From Litchfieldella anticariensis FP35 = DSM 16096 (GTDB taxonomy: Bacteria > Pseudomonadota > Gammaproteobacteria > Pseudomonadales > Halomonadaceae), in assembly GCF_000409775.1 (NCBI RefSeq), contig NZ_KE332388.1, positions 258,552 through 322,551 on the forward strand: DNA of 64,000 bases. Direction: 5' to 3'. A model generated the notes under the pieces. It was not told where the DNA came from, ran no database searches, and saw only the letters and a list, made by a program, of their open reading frames with translations. The position numbers were made by a program, and so were the translations under genes. Each line of letters opens with the position of its first letter. Within the stretch, counting starts at the first letter, position 1. Positions 1 through 8,346 of the stretch are shown piece after piece.

Positions 1-811
1 GAGGCGTTAATGGCTCGGGGATCCCGGTAAGCCAGTAGTGACCGACGAATAGCGGTTTGTCCCCCTCGTAACCGGGCAACACATCATCTGGAATCGGTTC
101 ATGAGGGATCTCTCCGATGACTTCCGGCGGTACCATTGCCAAGTCGCGATAGGTGATGCCTTCCAGTTCCCACCAACGGGTACGGATGTGCCCACGAGGG
201 TTGCCATCCTTATCAAGGAACTCGGTACCCGCGGGCAGTGGAACCTCAAGGCCCTTGAGTAGGGTTTCCAGAGCATCGAAAGCCGGAGTGTCCTCGCGAG
301 TGAGGGCCGGCCAGGCATCGGGCAGGATTCGCTGATGTGCATCGAGATAGTCGACCAGCATGTCGAGAGATGGCCGATGCCAGCATGCATGCACTACCCT
401 CAGCCCTTCGAGATCGAGATACAGCGGTAGGGTCTTGAACCAGTCGATATGCTCTTGGTGCAGTGGGCTTCCCTCCCCCACTTGATCCAGATAGGCCTGA
501 TGCTGACGCCGATTTCTGTCACTGTGGTGACGCAGGCGCCCGCCAGGAATATCGGGATCTTCACTAGCCCACGCTACGGCATTGAACTCATGGTTGCCCA
601 TGACCGCCAAGGCCTGGCCACTCTCGACCATGGTCTGCGCGATGTGTACGGTCGCCATCTGCTCGGGGCCACGATCAATGAAATCACCTAAAAAGACTAC
701 TTGGCGTTTAGGATGTGACCAGACGCCTTTACGTTCGCGATAACCGAGCCTGTCGAGCAGGAGTTTAAGTGGCGTGGCATAGCCATGGATATCGCCGATG
801 AGATCAAACAT
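1..811 (-). CDS. Calcineurin-like metallophosphoesterase, C-terminus cut by window edge
   Basis: The protein starts at 811 and stays open to the left edge, giving 270 codons without a stop, so the C-terminus is missing. It carries the ordered metallophosphatase motifs GDIHG (residues 6-10), GDFIDRGPE and GNHEF, which bind a two-metal centre in the PPP/ApaH-like superfamily. Later histidines (HACWHRP; VGHYW) fit the remaining metal ligands. It is probably a cytoplasmic phosphatase acting on phosphoproteins or nucleotides; the substrate cannot be told. No signal peptide is seen. ApaH is an alternative but the spacing is not typical of it. Confidence 0.85.
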   Translation of the reverse strand, partial: MFDLIGDIHGYATPLKLLLDRLGYRERKGVWSHPKRQVVFLGDFIDRGPEQMATVHIAQTMVESGQALAVMGNHEFNAVAWASEDPDIPGGRLRHHSDRNRRQHQAYLDQVGEGSPLHQEHIDWFKTLPLYLDLEGLRVVHACWHRPSLDMLVDYLDAHQRILPDAWPALTREDTPAFDALETLLKGLEVPLPAGTEFLDKDGNPRGHIRTRWWELEGITYRDLAMVPPEVIGEIPHEPIPDDVLPGYEGDKPLFVGHYWLTGIPEPLTP

Positions 812-905
812 GCGTATTTCTTTTCCCTGCGAATGTGTCTGCCCTGCTCGATGCGACGCAGGAGAATGTCAAAGCGGACTCGATTATATCCTCGGATGCC
901 ACACC

Positions 906-1235
906 CTAGAGACGCTGGACTTCGATGACGTGTCCAATGATGGGAAAGCCGGCCTGCCTGGCAGCTTTTTCAGCTTCCAGTTGCGCTTCAAGCTTGGAAA
1001 TACTGGATGAACGATGCTCGAAGACGGTATCCAGTTCAAGGCGCTTGGTTCGCACGGCTAGTTTGACGATGTAGCCGGTCTTGTGGGACGTAGCTGCCTG
1101 TCTGGTCGGGCGAGACGTTGTGGTGCGTTTGGGTGCCGGAGTTCGAGCTTTCTGCTCAGCTTCCTTTTTCGGGTTCAGAAAAGCGTTGATCTCACGCTGC
1201 ATGTTCTGCTCGAACTCATCCAACTCTTTGCTCAT
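906..1235 (-). CDS. Hypothetical small charged protein
   Basis: 109 residues. An upstream in-frame start exists at 1277, but the ATG at 1235 has a strong GGAGG-type ribosome site just ahead, so I chose it. The N-terminal half (MSKELDEFEQNMQ...) is acidic and helical. A basic Thr/Arg/Pro linker follows, and the C-terminal half ends in a helical Glu/Ala-rich stretch that could be a short coiled coil (KLEAQLEAEKAARQ). There is no signal peptide or membrane segment. I do not recognise the family and propose no function. Confidence 0.55.
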   Translation of the reverse strand: MSKELDEFEQNMQREINAFLNPKKEAEQKARTPAPKRTTTSRPTRQAATSHKTGYIVKLAVRTKRLELDTVFEHRSSSISKLEAQLEAEKAARQAGFPIIGHVIEVQRL

Positions 1236-1422
1236 TTCACCTCCACCAATCACATTTTGAATGATCGAGTATAACAAATTCCTTCACAGAACCTCCTATG
1301 TATTGTTAAAAGCCATTGATAAATGATAGTTATCGAATAAAAGAAAATCCTTACCAATTGTAAAACTTTTCTTTCACTTCTCTCTGTAGCGCAATAGTGA
1401 GAAGCCATTACATCAATTTGAC

Positions 1423-2325
1423 TCAAGATATCTGTGGTAGTTCCAAATGCTCCTCATTTATCACGGAGAAAAGCCAATCACGGAAAGCTTCCATCGCAGG
1501 TGTCGAAGAACGCGATTTGAGGCTGGTAAGCCAATAGCTTCCCATTGAAGTATATAGATCGAAAGGCTGTTTGATAGCCCCGGTGGAAAGTTGGCGAGAA
1601 AACATGAGAGGAGGAGAAAGAGCAACTCCGGCGCCCTGAAGAGCGGCTTCCATCATGGCGAGCGATGAATCGAAGACGATACCCTTCAAGAGTGGGGCAG
1701 GACAAGCGATTCCGGCAGCGGCAAACCAGTTGCTCCACTCGTCTTCCCGATAGGAGCGTAACAACGTCTGATTCATCAGATCACTTGGCTCACGTAGCCT
1801 ATCGGCAATCTTCGGAATGCATAAAACCGAAAGAGGCGCTTCGAACAGACGCATGGCCTCAATGCTGTGCCAAGCACCATTTCCAAACCGGATGGCGTAA
1901 TCCAGGCCTTCAGCCGCCATGTCGACACGGTTATTGTTTGTCGAAAGGCGAACATCGATGAACGGGTACTGCTGCTGAAAGTCTGGCAACCGCGGCAGTA
2001 GCCAACCGACAGCAAAGGTACCAACTGCGCCTATCATCAGGATTTCACGGACATGCCCGCCTTCCAATCGCTCCAGCATGTCCGCCATTCGATCGAAGGA
2101 ATCCCGCAATACAGGCAGTAATGCCTCTCCTTCCGCAGTGATCATCAGCCCACGGGGCAAGCGCTTGAAGAGCATGACGTTCAGCCGGTTTTCCAAAACC
2201 TTCACTTGGTGGCTGACGGCAGCCTGCGTAACGTTCAATTCAATTGCCGCACGGGTGAAGCTCAAATGTCGCGCAGATGCTTCAAAGGCCCGGAGAGCAT
2301 TGAGAGGAAGGTAGGGTCTAACCAT
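1423..2325 (-). CDS. ampR: AmpR, LysR-type regulator of beta-lactamase
   Basis: 300 residues. The start at 2325 (MVRPYLPLNALRAFEASARH) reproduces the characteristic AmpR N-terminus; the longer frame to 2469 is unlikely. A winged HTH spans about residues 6-65 (SFTRAAIELNVTQAAVSHQVK) and a LysR substrate-binding domain follows, with AmpR-typical segments such as TVGWLLPRL-like (FAVGWLLPRL), STNNNRVDMAAEGLDYAIRF and FDSSLAMMEAALQGAGVAL. AmpR proteins bind peptidoglycan muropeptides or UDP-MurNAc-pentapeptide and switch an adjacent, divergent beta-lactamase gene on or off. The divergent class A beta-lactamase at 2528 is the expected target. Similarity to the Pseudomonas protein is recalled, not computed. 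Confidence 0.92.
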   Translation of the reverse strand: MVRPYLPLNALRAFEASARHLSFTRAAIELNVTQAAVSHQVKVLENRLNVMLFKRLPRGLMITAEGEALLPVLRDSFDRMADMLERLEGGHVREILMIGAVGTFAVGWLLPRLPDFQQQYPFIDVRLSTNNNRVDMAAEGLDYAIRFGNGAWHSIEAMRLFEAPLSVLCIPKIADRLREPSDLMNQTLLRSYREDEWSNWFAAAGIACPAPLLKGIVFDSSLAMMEAALQGAGVALSPPLMFSRQLSTGAIKQPFDLYTSMGSYWLTSLKSRSSTPAMEAFRDWLFSVINEEHLELPQIS

Positions 2326-2328
2326 ATA

Positions 2329-2353
2329 TGACCAAATTAAATTTATATCAGCA
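2329..2353. promoter_or_regulatory. Candidate AmpR operator
   Basis: Read on the minus strand this AT-rich block has TGCTG, then TAAATTTAA, then TTTGGTCA. This order resembles the AmpR box of enterobacterial ampC-ampR regions as I recall it. It lies 4 bp upstream of the ampR start and inside the 202-bp divergent gap, where a LysR-type operator serving both genes is expected. Confidence 0.45.
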
Positions 2354-2527
2354 TCAAAATAACATGGTTTGCAGCACAAGTTCATTATTTCTATTTTCTT
2401 ATACGCGGCAACAAACCCAACGCGGCTTTGGCGACGTGCATTGCATGACAGCCCTTTCATGATCGCCACGATAGACCATACAACACATCAGCTACCTTCA
2501 TGTATCTAGCATGATCAGGAGGATATT

Positions 2528-3430
2528 GTGAGATTGATGCTAACACGGCGTAAATTCGCAGCACTGGTCGGTTCCATGCTGGCCAGTAGCGTCATTGCGA
2601 AACCGGGTATCGTCTTTGCAGCAGACGCTACCAAGGATGAGTTGTCCCGGAAGCTGACCGAGATAGAAGAGAGACTCAGGGCGCGGATGGGCATTGCGAT
2701 TCTTGATACGGAAACGCAACGCCAATGGACACAGCGTGCCGACGAGCGCTTCCCCATGTGCAGCACGTTCAAGTTGCTCGCTTCCGCCGCGGTGCTTACC
2801 CGTGTCGATGCCGGCCAGGAGGACCTGAACCGGCGCATCCGCTTCGAAGCCAGCGATGTCGTGACTTACTCACCTGTCACGGAGCATCGAGTCGGTGGCG
2901 AAGGGATGACGCTCGCAGAGCTCTGCGAGGCCGCGCTGACCATGAGTGATAACACTGCCGGCAATATCCTTCTGGAAAGTCTTGGCGGACCTTCCGGCGT
3001 TACCGAGTTCGCGCGATCGCTCGGCGATTCCATGACCCGCCTCGACCGCTGGGAAACCGAACTCAACGAAGCGATCCCCGGCGACCCACGTGACACTACG
3101 ACACCGGCCGCGATGACCGCCAACCTGCGCTCGCTCATTCTAGGGGATCGCCTCTCCCAGACATCACGCGACCAACTCACGACATGGCTCGTTTCCAATA
3201 AGACAGGTGACGCGAGGCTTCGCGCAGGCCTACCGACGAACTGGCGTATTGGCGATAAAACGGGAGGAGGCGAGTATGGAACGACAAATGATGTAGCCGT
3301 GATTTGGCCGCCTAGCCGCAAGCCGTTGATCGTGAGCGTCTATATCACGGAAACGGAAGCCTCCTTCGATGATCGCAATGCCGCTATTGCTGACGTTGGC
3401 CGAGCGGTGAATGCCATGCTGGATGCATAA
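2528..3430 (+). CDS. Class A beta-lactamase, Tat-exported (L2/Pen-like)
   Basis: 300 residues. I chose GTG at 2528 because AGGAGG ends 5 nt upstream; the in-frame ATG at 2537 is too far away. The leader has a twin-arginine motif (TRRKFAAL, residues 6-13) and a hydrophobic stretch, indicating folded export to the periplasm. All class A motifs are present: S79-T-F-K82 (nucleophile and general base), S140-D-N142, E176-x-x-L-N180 (omega loop) and K244-T-G246. The residue before the nucleophile is Cys78, as in L2, PenA and SME types, but no partner Cys follows the KTG motif, so the carbapenemase-type disulfide is absent. Divergent ampR suggests inducible expression. Hydrolysis spectrum cannot be read from sequence. 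Confidence 0.93.
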   Translation: MRLMLTRRKFAALVGSMLASSVIAKPGIVFAADATKDELSRKLTEIEERLRARMGIAILDTETQRQWTQRADERFPMCSTFKLLASAAVLTRVDAGQEDLNRRIRFEASDVVTYSPVTEHRVGGEGMTLAELCEAALTMSDNTAGNILLESLGGPSGVTEFARSLGDSMTRLDRWETELNEAIPGDPRDTTTPAAMTANLRSLILGDRLSQTSRDQLTTWLVSNKTGDARLRAGLPTNWRIGDKTGGGEYGTTNDVAVIWPPSRKPLIVSVYITETEASFDDRNAAIADVGRAVNAMLDA

Positions 3431-3434
3431 GCCA

Positions 3435-4937
3435 TTAGCTGAACGTCTCCCGGCACTTGCTTCTCTGCTTGTACTTCCTGATCAGCGGAGCAGCAATGGC
3501 AATCACTAAAAGCAGGCACGAAATGTAAATCAAGGTGGCGCTGATCGGTCTTGAAAGGAAAATGGATAGGTCCCCTTGAGACATGGCGAGCGAACGGCGC
3601 AACTCGCTCTCGGCTATCGGTCCCAAAACCAGGCCCAATATGATCGCCACCAAGGGGAACCGGATTTTTTCCAGCAGGAACCCCAACACCCCGAAACCCA
3701 GCATCAGCCACACATCGAACATCGAATTGCGCACGGAATACGTGCCCACGATGCAACACATGATGATGATGGGCCCCAGTGCCGAATAGGGAATGTTCAG
3801 CAGTCTCGTGAACAGCGCAATGAAAGGTTTGGAAAACAGCAAGATCATGAAGTTGACGATGAACAAGCCGGCGAACACCGCGTAAATGAGTTCGCTGCTG
3901 GTCACCATGAAGGTGGGACCAGGCTGCAGGCCATGCATGATGAAGGCGCCCAGGATAATGGCTGTGGTACCGCTTCCTGGAATCCCCAGCGCGAAGAGAG
4001 GCACCAGCGCTCCCATCGCCGCGGCGTTGTTGGCTGCCTCGGGCGCGGCAATGCCTTCGGGTGCCCCCTTGCCGAAAGCTTCCGGATGCTTCGACCAGCG
4101 CACCGCTTCGCTATAGCTCACCATGGCAGCGGTGCTCGCGCCGATACCCGGCAGAATACCGATCACCACCCCCAGGATCGACGACCGCGAAAGCGTCACG
4201 CCGATCTTCCGCATGATGGCGGAATCGAAGATCTTCACCTTGACCTTGGTAAGTGGCTGATGGGCGTCGCCACCCAAGGTACGCTTCATTACCTCCGAAA
4301 TAGCGAAGAGCCCCACGATTACCGGGATCAGGCCCACACCCTCGGCCAGGTTCAGGTTGCCGAAGGTATAACGACTCGTACCGGTCAGCGGATCGATACC
4401 GATCGTGGCGATGAAAAGTCCCAGCGCCGCCCCGATCAAGCCTAATATCAGCTTGCCACCGAGCGATGCCACGACGGTCAAGCCAAGGATCGCCAAGGCG
4501 AAATACTCAGGTGAAGAGAACCGCAAGGCTACTGATGCCAGCAGCGGCGTGAACACGATCAACGCGATCGTCCCCACCAGTCCCCCGATAGCGGAACTCA
4601 ACACACCAATCCCCAGCGCCTTCCCCGCTTGACCCTGCTGGGTCATCGGATAGCCGTCGAAAGAGGTCATCACCGCTTCCGGTGTCCCCGGCGCGCGGTA
4701 GAGAATGGCAGTGATCAACCCCGAAAACACGGTGGAACCGTAAATGGCCGTCAGCAACATGAACGCGGCAGTCGGATCCATGCCATAGGTGACCGGCAGC
4801 AGGATCACCACCAGGATGACACCGCTGATCCCCGGCAATGCACCACCAATGAAGCCGATGAACACCGCCGACGTGAGTATCAGCAGGTTCATGGGTTGCA
4901 GCACCACAGCCAACCCATTCAGAAAACTATCTAGCAT
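3435..4937 (-). CDS. tctA: TctA-family large membrane subunit of tripartite tricarboxylate transporter
   Basis: 500 residues, almost wholly hydrophobic with about 11-12 membrane segments. It opens MLDSFLNGLAVVLQPMNLL and has the family signatures GALPGISGV near the N-terminus, a second GILPGIGAST in the middle, and PEAANNAAAMGALVPL, all typical of TctA permeases (DUF112). The start at 4937 has GGAG about 6 nt upstream; two further in-frame starts lie only a few codons ahead. It works with TctB and periplasmic TctC, both encoded just upstream in the same direction, to import a carboxylate using an ion gradient. The substrate is unknown. The stop lies 4 bp from the convergent beta-lactamase stop. 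Confidence 0.93.
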   Translation of the reverse strand: MLDSFLNGLAVVLQPMNLLILTSAVFIGFIGGALPGISGVILVVILLPVTYGMDPTAAFMLLTAIYGSTVFSGLITAILYRAPGTPEAVMTSFDGYPMTQQGQAGKALGIGVLSSAIGGLVGTIALIVFTPLLASVALRFSSPEYFALAILGLTVVASLGGKLILGLIGAALGLFIATIGIDPLTGTSRYTFGNLNLAEGVGLIPVIVGLFAISEVMKRTLGGDAHQPLTKVKVKIFDSAIMRKIGVTLSRSSILGVVIGILPGIGASTAAMVSYSEAVRWSKHPEAFGKGAPEGIAAPEAANNAAAMGALVPLFALGIPGSGTTAIILGAFIMHGLQPGPTFMVTSSELIYAVFAGLFIVNFMILLFSKPFIALFTRLLNIPYSALGPIIIMCCIVGTYSVRNSMFDVWLMLGFGVLGFLLEKIRFPLVAIILGLVLGPIAESELRRSLAMSQGDLSIFLSRPISATLIYISCLLLVIAIAAPLIRKYKQRSKCRETFS

Positions 4938-4965
4938 CGTCATCTCCAAGCAGCCTCATGGCGGC

Positions 4966-5481
4966 TTACGGCAATGGAATGTTCAGCAGGTAGACGAAAA
5001 CCACCATTCCCAGCACTGTCGCCGTGACCGTTGTAGTCACAATGGCGCTCTTTCCCCTGGCACCCAGCAGCAGCGTGCAGCAGAACGCGAACACGACCGT
5101 GGCGACCAGGAACCCGGCGAATTGCATGAGCACTGTGTAGGCAACGGTGGCCGCAAGAACGGCCCAATGACGGTGCCTTTCGAGTAGGCGCCAGCCAGTC
5201 CCCAATGACACCTCTGTATCGGCGTGACACTCCCGTTCTCCATGCTGCGTGTCGGGCATCTCGTTGCGCCTCATGGCGCCCCTCTTCTTGTCCGCCACCA
5301 GGGTCGAGATCAGCAGTACGGCAGTAAACAGCAGCAAGGCGATCAGCAAGGCCAGTGGCCACAGCCGTGGCCCAACGAACGTCGAGACCTGTTCGGCACT
5401 GGGCAGCTGCAGCGTCGGGACGAGGCAAGCCAAGGCAAACGCGATGATGGCAAAGGAGAAGAGATAGGTTTTATGACTCAT
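4966..5481 (-). CDS. tctB: TctB-family small membrane subunit
   Basis: 171 residues with four predicted membrane helices: one at the N-terminus, one after FVGPRLWPLAL, and two at the C-terminus separated by a short loop. A charged cytoplasmic loop (KKRGAMRRNEMPDTQ...) joins the halves. The PRxWP motif and topology are typical of TctB. It sits between tctC and tctA, the standard order, with 28 bp to the tctA start. Start choice is unsure: ATG at 5481 gives MSHKTYLF, and an in-frame GTG at 5508 would add nine residues; neither has a strong ribosome site. Confidence 0.88.
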   Translation of the reverse strand: MSHKTYLFSFAIIAFALACLVPTLQLPSAEQVSTFVGPRLWPLALLIALLLFTAVLLISTLVADKKRGAMRRNEMPDTQHGERECHADTEVSLGTGWRLLERHRHWAVLAATVAYTVLMQFAGFLVATVVFAFCCTLLLGARGKSAIVTTTVTATVLGMVVFVYLLNIPLP

Positions 5482-5600
5482 GATTCTGCCCGTGAGTGTG
5501 TCATTCACCGACGCCGGCTTGGCATCGTGTCATCCAGCGTTGGAAGGCTGGCCCGCATGGGCCAGCCAATGTGGAACACATCTGACGTGACATCCATTCT

Positions 5601-6569
5601 TCAGGTGTTCTCGATCAAGCGCGAATACAGCTCCAGGTTCTTTTCCAATTTCTGGCGATACTCATCGCTCCCCATCCACCCTTCGCGGTAATGCAGGTTG
5701 ACCTTTTCTTCGTAGGTCTGATAGTCGTCGGAGTCGTATACGGCTTTCAGTGCCTGCTCGATCTGACTGACGACCTTCGGTGGTGTCCCGGCATGGACGA
5801 AGACGCCACGCTCATTACCGTCCGTCAGGTCCCAACCATGCTCGACGGTGGTCGGGATCTCCGGGAAGTTCTCGAGACGCTCCTCGGCGAACACCAGGAT
5901 GGGCTTCATCTTTCCCGACTCGATATAGCTGAGCGTCGAGCTGATCTCCCCAAACATGCCGTCGATGTTCCCGCCCAGTATGTTGGCGGAAACGCTGCCC
6001 TCTTCATCGTAGGGGATGAAGTTGATGTCCAGCCCCGAGGCATCCCGAAACGAGAGAAACGCCATCTTGTCGGGACTGGCGGCATGCGTACCTCCGATGA
6101 TGACTTTGCCCGGGTTGTCCTTCGCATACGTCATGAAGTCATCGAAATCTTCATACTTTTCTGGATTGACGATCAGCGTCATGACATCCGACTGCATGCG
6201 CGCCACGGGCGTCAACTGATCGAGTCCGGTCGGGTTCTGCCCCGCCGCCAATGACGTCACCAGTGTCGATGACGCGAAATCCAAAGTATGACCATCCGGC
6301 TCGCCGTTCGCTGTGCGTTGATGCGCCAATGCGCCGGATGCCGACGGCAGATTGATGATCGTTATCGAGGTGCCTAATTGCTCTTCCAGCATGGGCTTCA
6401 CGGTGCGGGCAAAGTTATCGGTACCGCCACCGGCCCCCGCAGCCACCAAGAACTGGATATCGTCGCTCGGATAATTCGCACCATTTTCACCGGCAGACAC
6501 CAAGGCCGCCCCCATCATCGCCAAGGCGCCGATGGAACTCATTGCCGCGATTTTGTACTTGCTAGACAT
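5601..6569 (-). CDS. tctC: TctC/Bug-family periplasmic solute-binding protein
   Basis: 322 residues. The start at 6569 has GGAGAG about 6 nt upstream. A signal peptide (MSSKYKIAAMSSIGALAMMGAALVSAG) leads into a Bug-type binding domain beginning YPSDDIQFLVAAGAGGGTDNFAR, the usual first loop of the carboxylate pocket. It captures the substrate in the periplasm for the TctAB permease encoded downstream. Bug proteins usually bind small carboxylates through water-mediated contacts with this loop. The neighbouring SAF-domain oxidoreductase suggests a sugar acid or hydroxy acid, but that is inference. Confidence 0.92.
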   Translation of the reverse strand: MSSKYKIAAMSSIGALAMMGAALVSAGENGANYPSDDIQFLVAAGAGGGTDNFARTVKPMLEEQLGTSITIINLPSASGALAHQRTANGEPDGHTLDFASSTLVTSLAAGQNPTGLDQLTPVARMQSDVMTLIVNPEKYEDFDDFMTYAKDNPGKVIIGGTHAASPDKMAFLSFRDASGLDINFIPYDEEGSVSANILGGNIDGMFGEISSTLSYIESGKMKPILVFAEERLENFPEIPTTVEHGWDLTDGNERGVFVHAGTPPKVVSQIEQALKAVYDSDDYQTYEEKVNLHYREGWMGSDEYRQKLEKNLELYSRLIENT

Positions 6570-6681
6570 AGCGCTCTCCATTCATTGTTGTCATATCGAT
6601 CAGGCGTCCAGTGTTGACACCCTCATGCATGCGTCACACGTATCTCGCGTTTAACAACACCTCCCCTTTCAGCGATATCCG

Positions 6682-8073
6682 TCATGACATCACCCGTTGA
6701 AAAATCTCGTCCTGCTCCCGACGCAGGCGCAGCAGCGTAGAGTCCGCCACTTTGAGCGCAGAGAACGGGATGATGTCGTGAGCGGCGATGTTTCGTCTCA
6801 GGCGTGCCCCGGGCAGCAGATAGAAAGGTACCGCGCCGTCCGGGTCCAATGATCGAGCTGGATGCGCTTCGGGTCGCAATCCCTCGATGTTGCGGTGATG
6901 CCCCCTCATTTCGAACGTATGGCCAGCGGGTAGCGCACAAGTGGCCCGCGCCACCAGATCGATCCTGGGCGCGGTGGCTTCTCCACCACCGGATACCAGG
7001 CCATTTTGCACCGCGTCGAGCAGCGAGACCGGCGCTTCCAAGCCGAGCAAATGCCGGGGCAAATAGATCATGGCACTTTGGCCGCTGCGGCTAAGAATAT
7101 GCCCTTTGCCACGCAGCAATTCCCAAGCCGCATCGTCTTCACAACGCACCACCACGAATACACCGCCCGCGAAACTGACCTCATCAGGCTTGCGCAAGCA
7201 ATTGAATACCTCCAGGCGCCCAGTGCCACTCAGCACACCGCCGTTCTCGATGGTATCCAATACGGTAGGCACCTCGGGAATACGTAACACGGTGGCATGA
7301 AACTCGGGGCAGTCCGGCAGCAGGCCAGTGGCATTTGCCACATTGGCCATTTCGCACAGATCCGGCACCGAAATCAGCGGAATGGCCTCAAGAGCCGCGG
7401 CTCTGGCCGCTACGCTCTCTCGCTCTGCCCCTTCGGGCAGTGACCACAAGTTGGTCATCGCTGGCGCCGGATAGCTCTCTCCATTGCACAGGATGTGTTG
7501 CCGCTGCTCATCCCAGATGAAGTCGTACTCGCTACTCTTGCCGGCAGCGACAATCTCGAATCCCAAGGTCTTTGCCCAGGTCACCAGGCCAATCAACAAG
7601 CTTGGTTGATCACCATCGAGCGGCGTGAAGACAAGCCCTTTGCGACGTGCTAGATGGGTCAGGTATGGACCGACAACAGACTCGGTCTCCTTGGTCGCGA
7701 TCCCCACATGCTTACCTGCCATGATCGCGGTATAGGCATGTTGAGCTCCGGCTTCTGGTATACCAGTTGACTCCACCAGAATATCGAATGGTAGCCCAAT
7801 CACCGTGTCAATTGATCCAGCTGCGATGTAACGCCCGGATTTCCAAGCCTCGAGCGCTTCTTCTTCAGAATGGCATACCATTATTTGGACTACTGGCACT
7901 CCAGCACGTTCCAGCGCCCGTTGGGCAGCGGCAGCGCTGACATCCACCGCGATGCGTGCCGACAGGCCTTGCATTTGGCGCGCCTGGTGCAGAACTCCCG
8001 TGCCGAAGTCTCCAGCACCAGCAACACAGGCCTCGACAACCTGTATTGAATCAAAGTGTTGTAAGTAATTCAT
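6682..8073 (-). CDS. NAD(P)-dependent oxidoreductase with C-terminal SAF domain
   Basis: 463 residues. The N-terminus has a Rossmann fold like homoserine dehydrogenase (VAGAGDFGTGVLHQARQM, residues about 17-35) and a conserved central part (GKHVGIATKETESVVGPYLTHLARRKGLVFTPLDGDQPS, here described by its ends). The C-terminus holds a SAF-like region (PAGHTFEMRGHHRNIEGL), often seen in sugar-acid dehydratases. Homologues are often misannotated as homoserine dehydrogenase or FlgA. It stands first in a minus-strand run ahead of tctCBA and divergent from a GntR regulator, so it probably acts on the imported compound. The reaction is unknown. Two palindromes matching the intergenic operators lie inside its first 320 bp. 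Confidence 0.8.
   Translation of the reverse strand: MNYLQHFDSIQVVEACVAGAGDFGTGVLHQARQMQGLSARIAVDVSAAAAQRALERAGVPVVQIMVCHSEEEALEAWKSGRYIAAGSIDTVIGLPFDILVESTGIPEAGAQHAYTAIMAGKHVGIATKETESVVGPYLTHLARRKGLVFTPLDGDQPSLLIGLVTWAKTLGFEIVAAGKSSEYDFIWDEQRQHILCNGESYPAPAMTNLWSLPEGAERESVAARAAALEAIPLISVPDLCEMANVANATGLLPDCPEFHATVLRIPEVPTVLDTIENGGVLSGTGRLEVFNCLRKPDEVSFAGGVFVVVRCEDDAAWELLRGKGHILSRSGQSAMIYLPRHLLGLEAPVSLLDAVQNGLVSGGGEATAPRIDLVARATCALPAGHTFEMRGHHRNIEGLRPEAHPARSLDPDGAVPFYLLPGARLRRNIAAHDIIPFSALKVADSTLLRLRREQDEIFQRVMS
7756..7765. promoter_or_regulatory. Intragenic TGGTATACCA palindrome
   Basis: A perfect 10-bp palindrome, TGGTATACCA, lies about 310 bp inside the oxidoreductase gene and encodes part of G-I-P. 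It is identical to the intergenic copy at 8171-8180, which makes it a candidate internal GntR operator. Confidence 0.5.
7871..7880. promoter_or_regulatory. Intragenic TGGCATACCA near-palindrome
   Basis: Read on the minus strand this is TGGTATGCCATTCT. The same 14 bases occur at 8307-8320 on the plus strand in front of the GntR gene. It lies about 195 bp inside the oxidoreductase gene. Confidence 0.5.
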
Positions 8074-8170
8074 GTGTCTCGCTTATTCCATGTGCGGACG
8101 GAAAGAAGCCTTGGCCGCAATGCATATTCATTCAGCACCGGATGGTTCGAACAACTTGAAAGAAGACTAG

Positions 8171-8180
8171 TGGTATACCA
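8171..8180. promoter_or_regulatory. Intergenic GntR/FCD operator candidate
   Basis: Perfect palindrome TGGTATACCA followed by TTTT, 97 bp upstream of the oxidoreductase start in the divergent gap to the GntR gene. FCD-subfamily GntR regulators commonly use short palindromes of the type TGGTnnACCA. Confidence 0.65.
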
Positions 8181-8306
8181 TTTTAATGGTCAACGATGCG
8201 ACTATTCGACTTTGGTCTTCATGCCTATGAAATCCACGATAATGGATTGATTAAGAAAGAGAAAAGGGGGCGGGCAATGAGAAAAGAAAGTTTGAAAGAA
8301 GAATTC

Positions 8307-8316
8307 TGGTATGCCA
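8307..8316. promoter_or_regulatory. GntR/FCD operator candidate next to its own gene
   Basis: TGGTATGCCA, one base from the perfect palindrome at 8171-8180, lies 30 bp upstream of the chosen GntR start. It overlaps the most upstream in-frame ATG (8311), which argues against that ATG being the start and suggests autoregulation. Confidence 0.6.
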
Positions 8317-8346
8317 TTCTTGTCTATTAGAGACCGTTGTGACGCG

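Noticed and set aside
2528-3430. SME/NMC-type carbapenemase assignment
   Set aside because: Cys78 is present before the nucleophile, but no second Cys follows the KTG motif, so the defining disulfide is absent.
3576-4445. 289-codon plus-strand frame opposite tctA
   Set aside because: Gln/His/Arg-rich shadow of a hydrophobic membrane gene.
8311-8346. More upstream ATG (8311) as the GntR start
   Set aside because: The codon lies inside the TGGTATGCCA operator candidate and the added residues do not match the GntR N-terminus.
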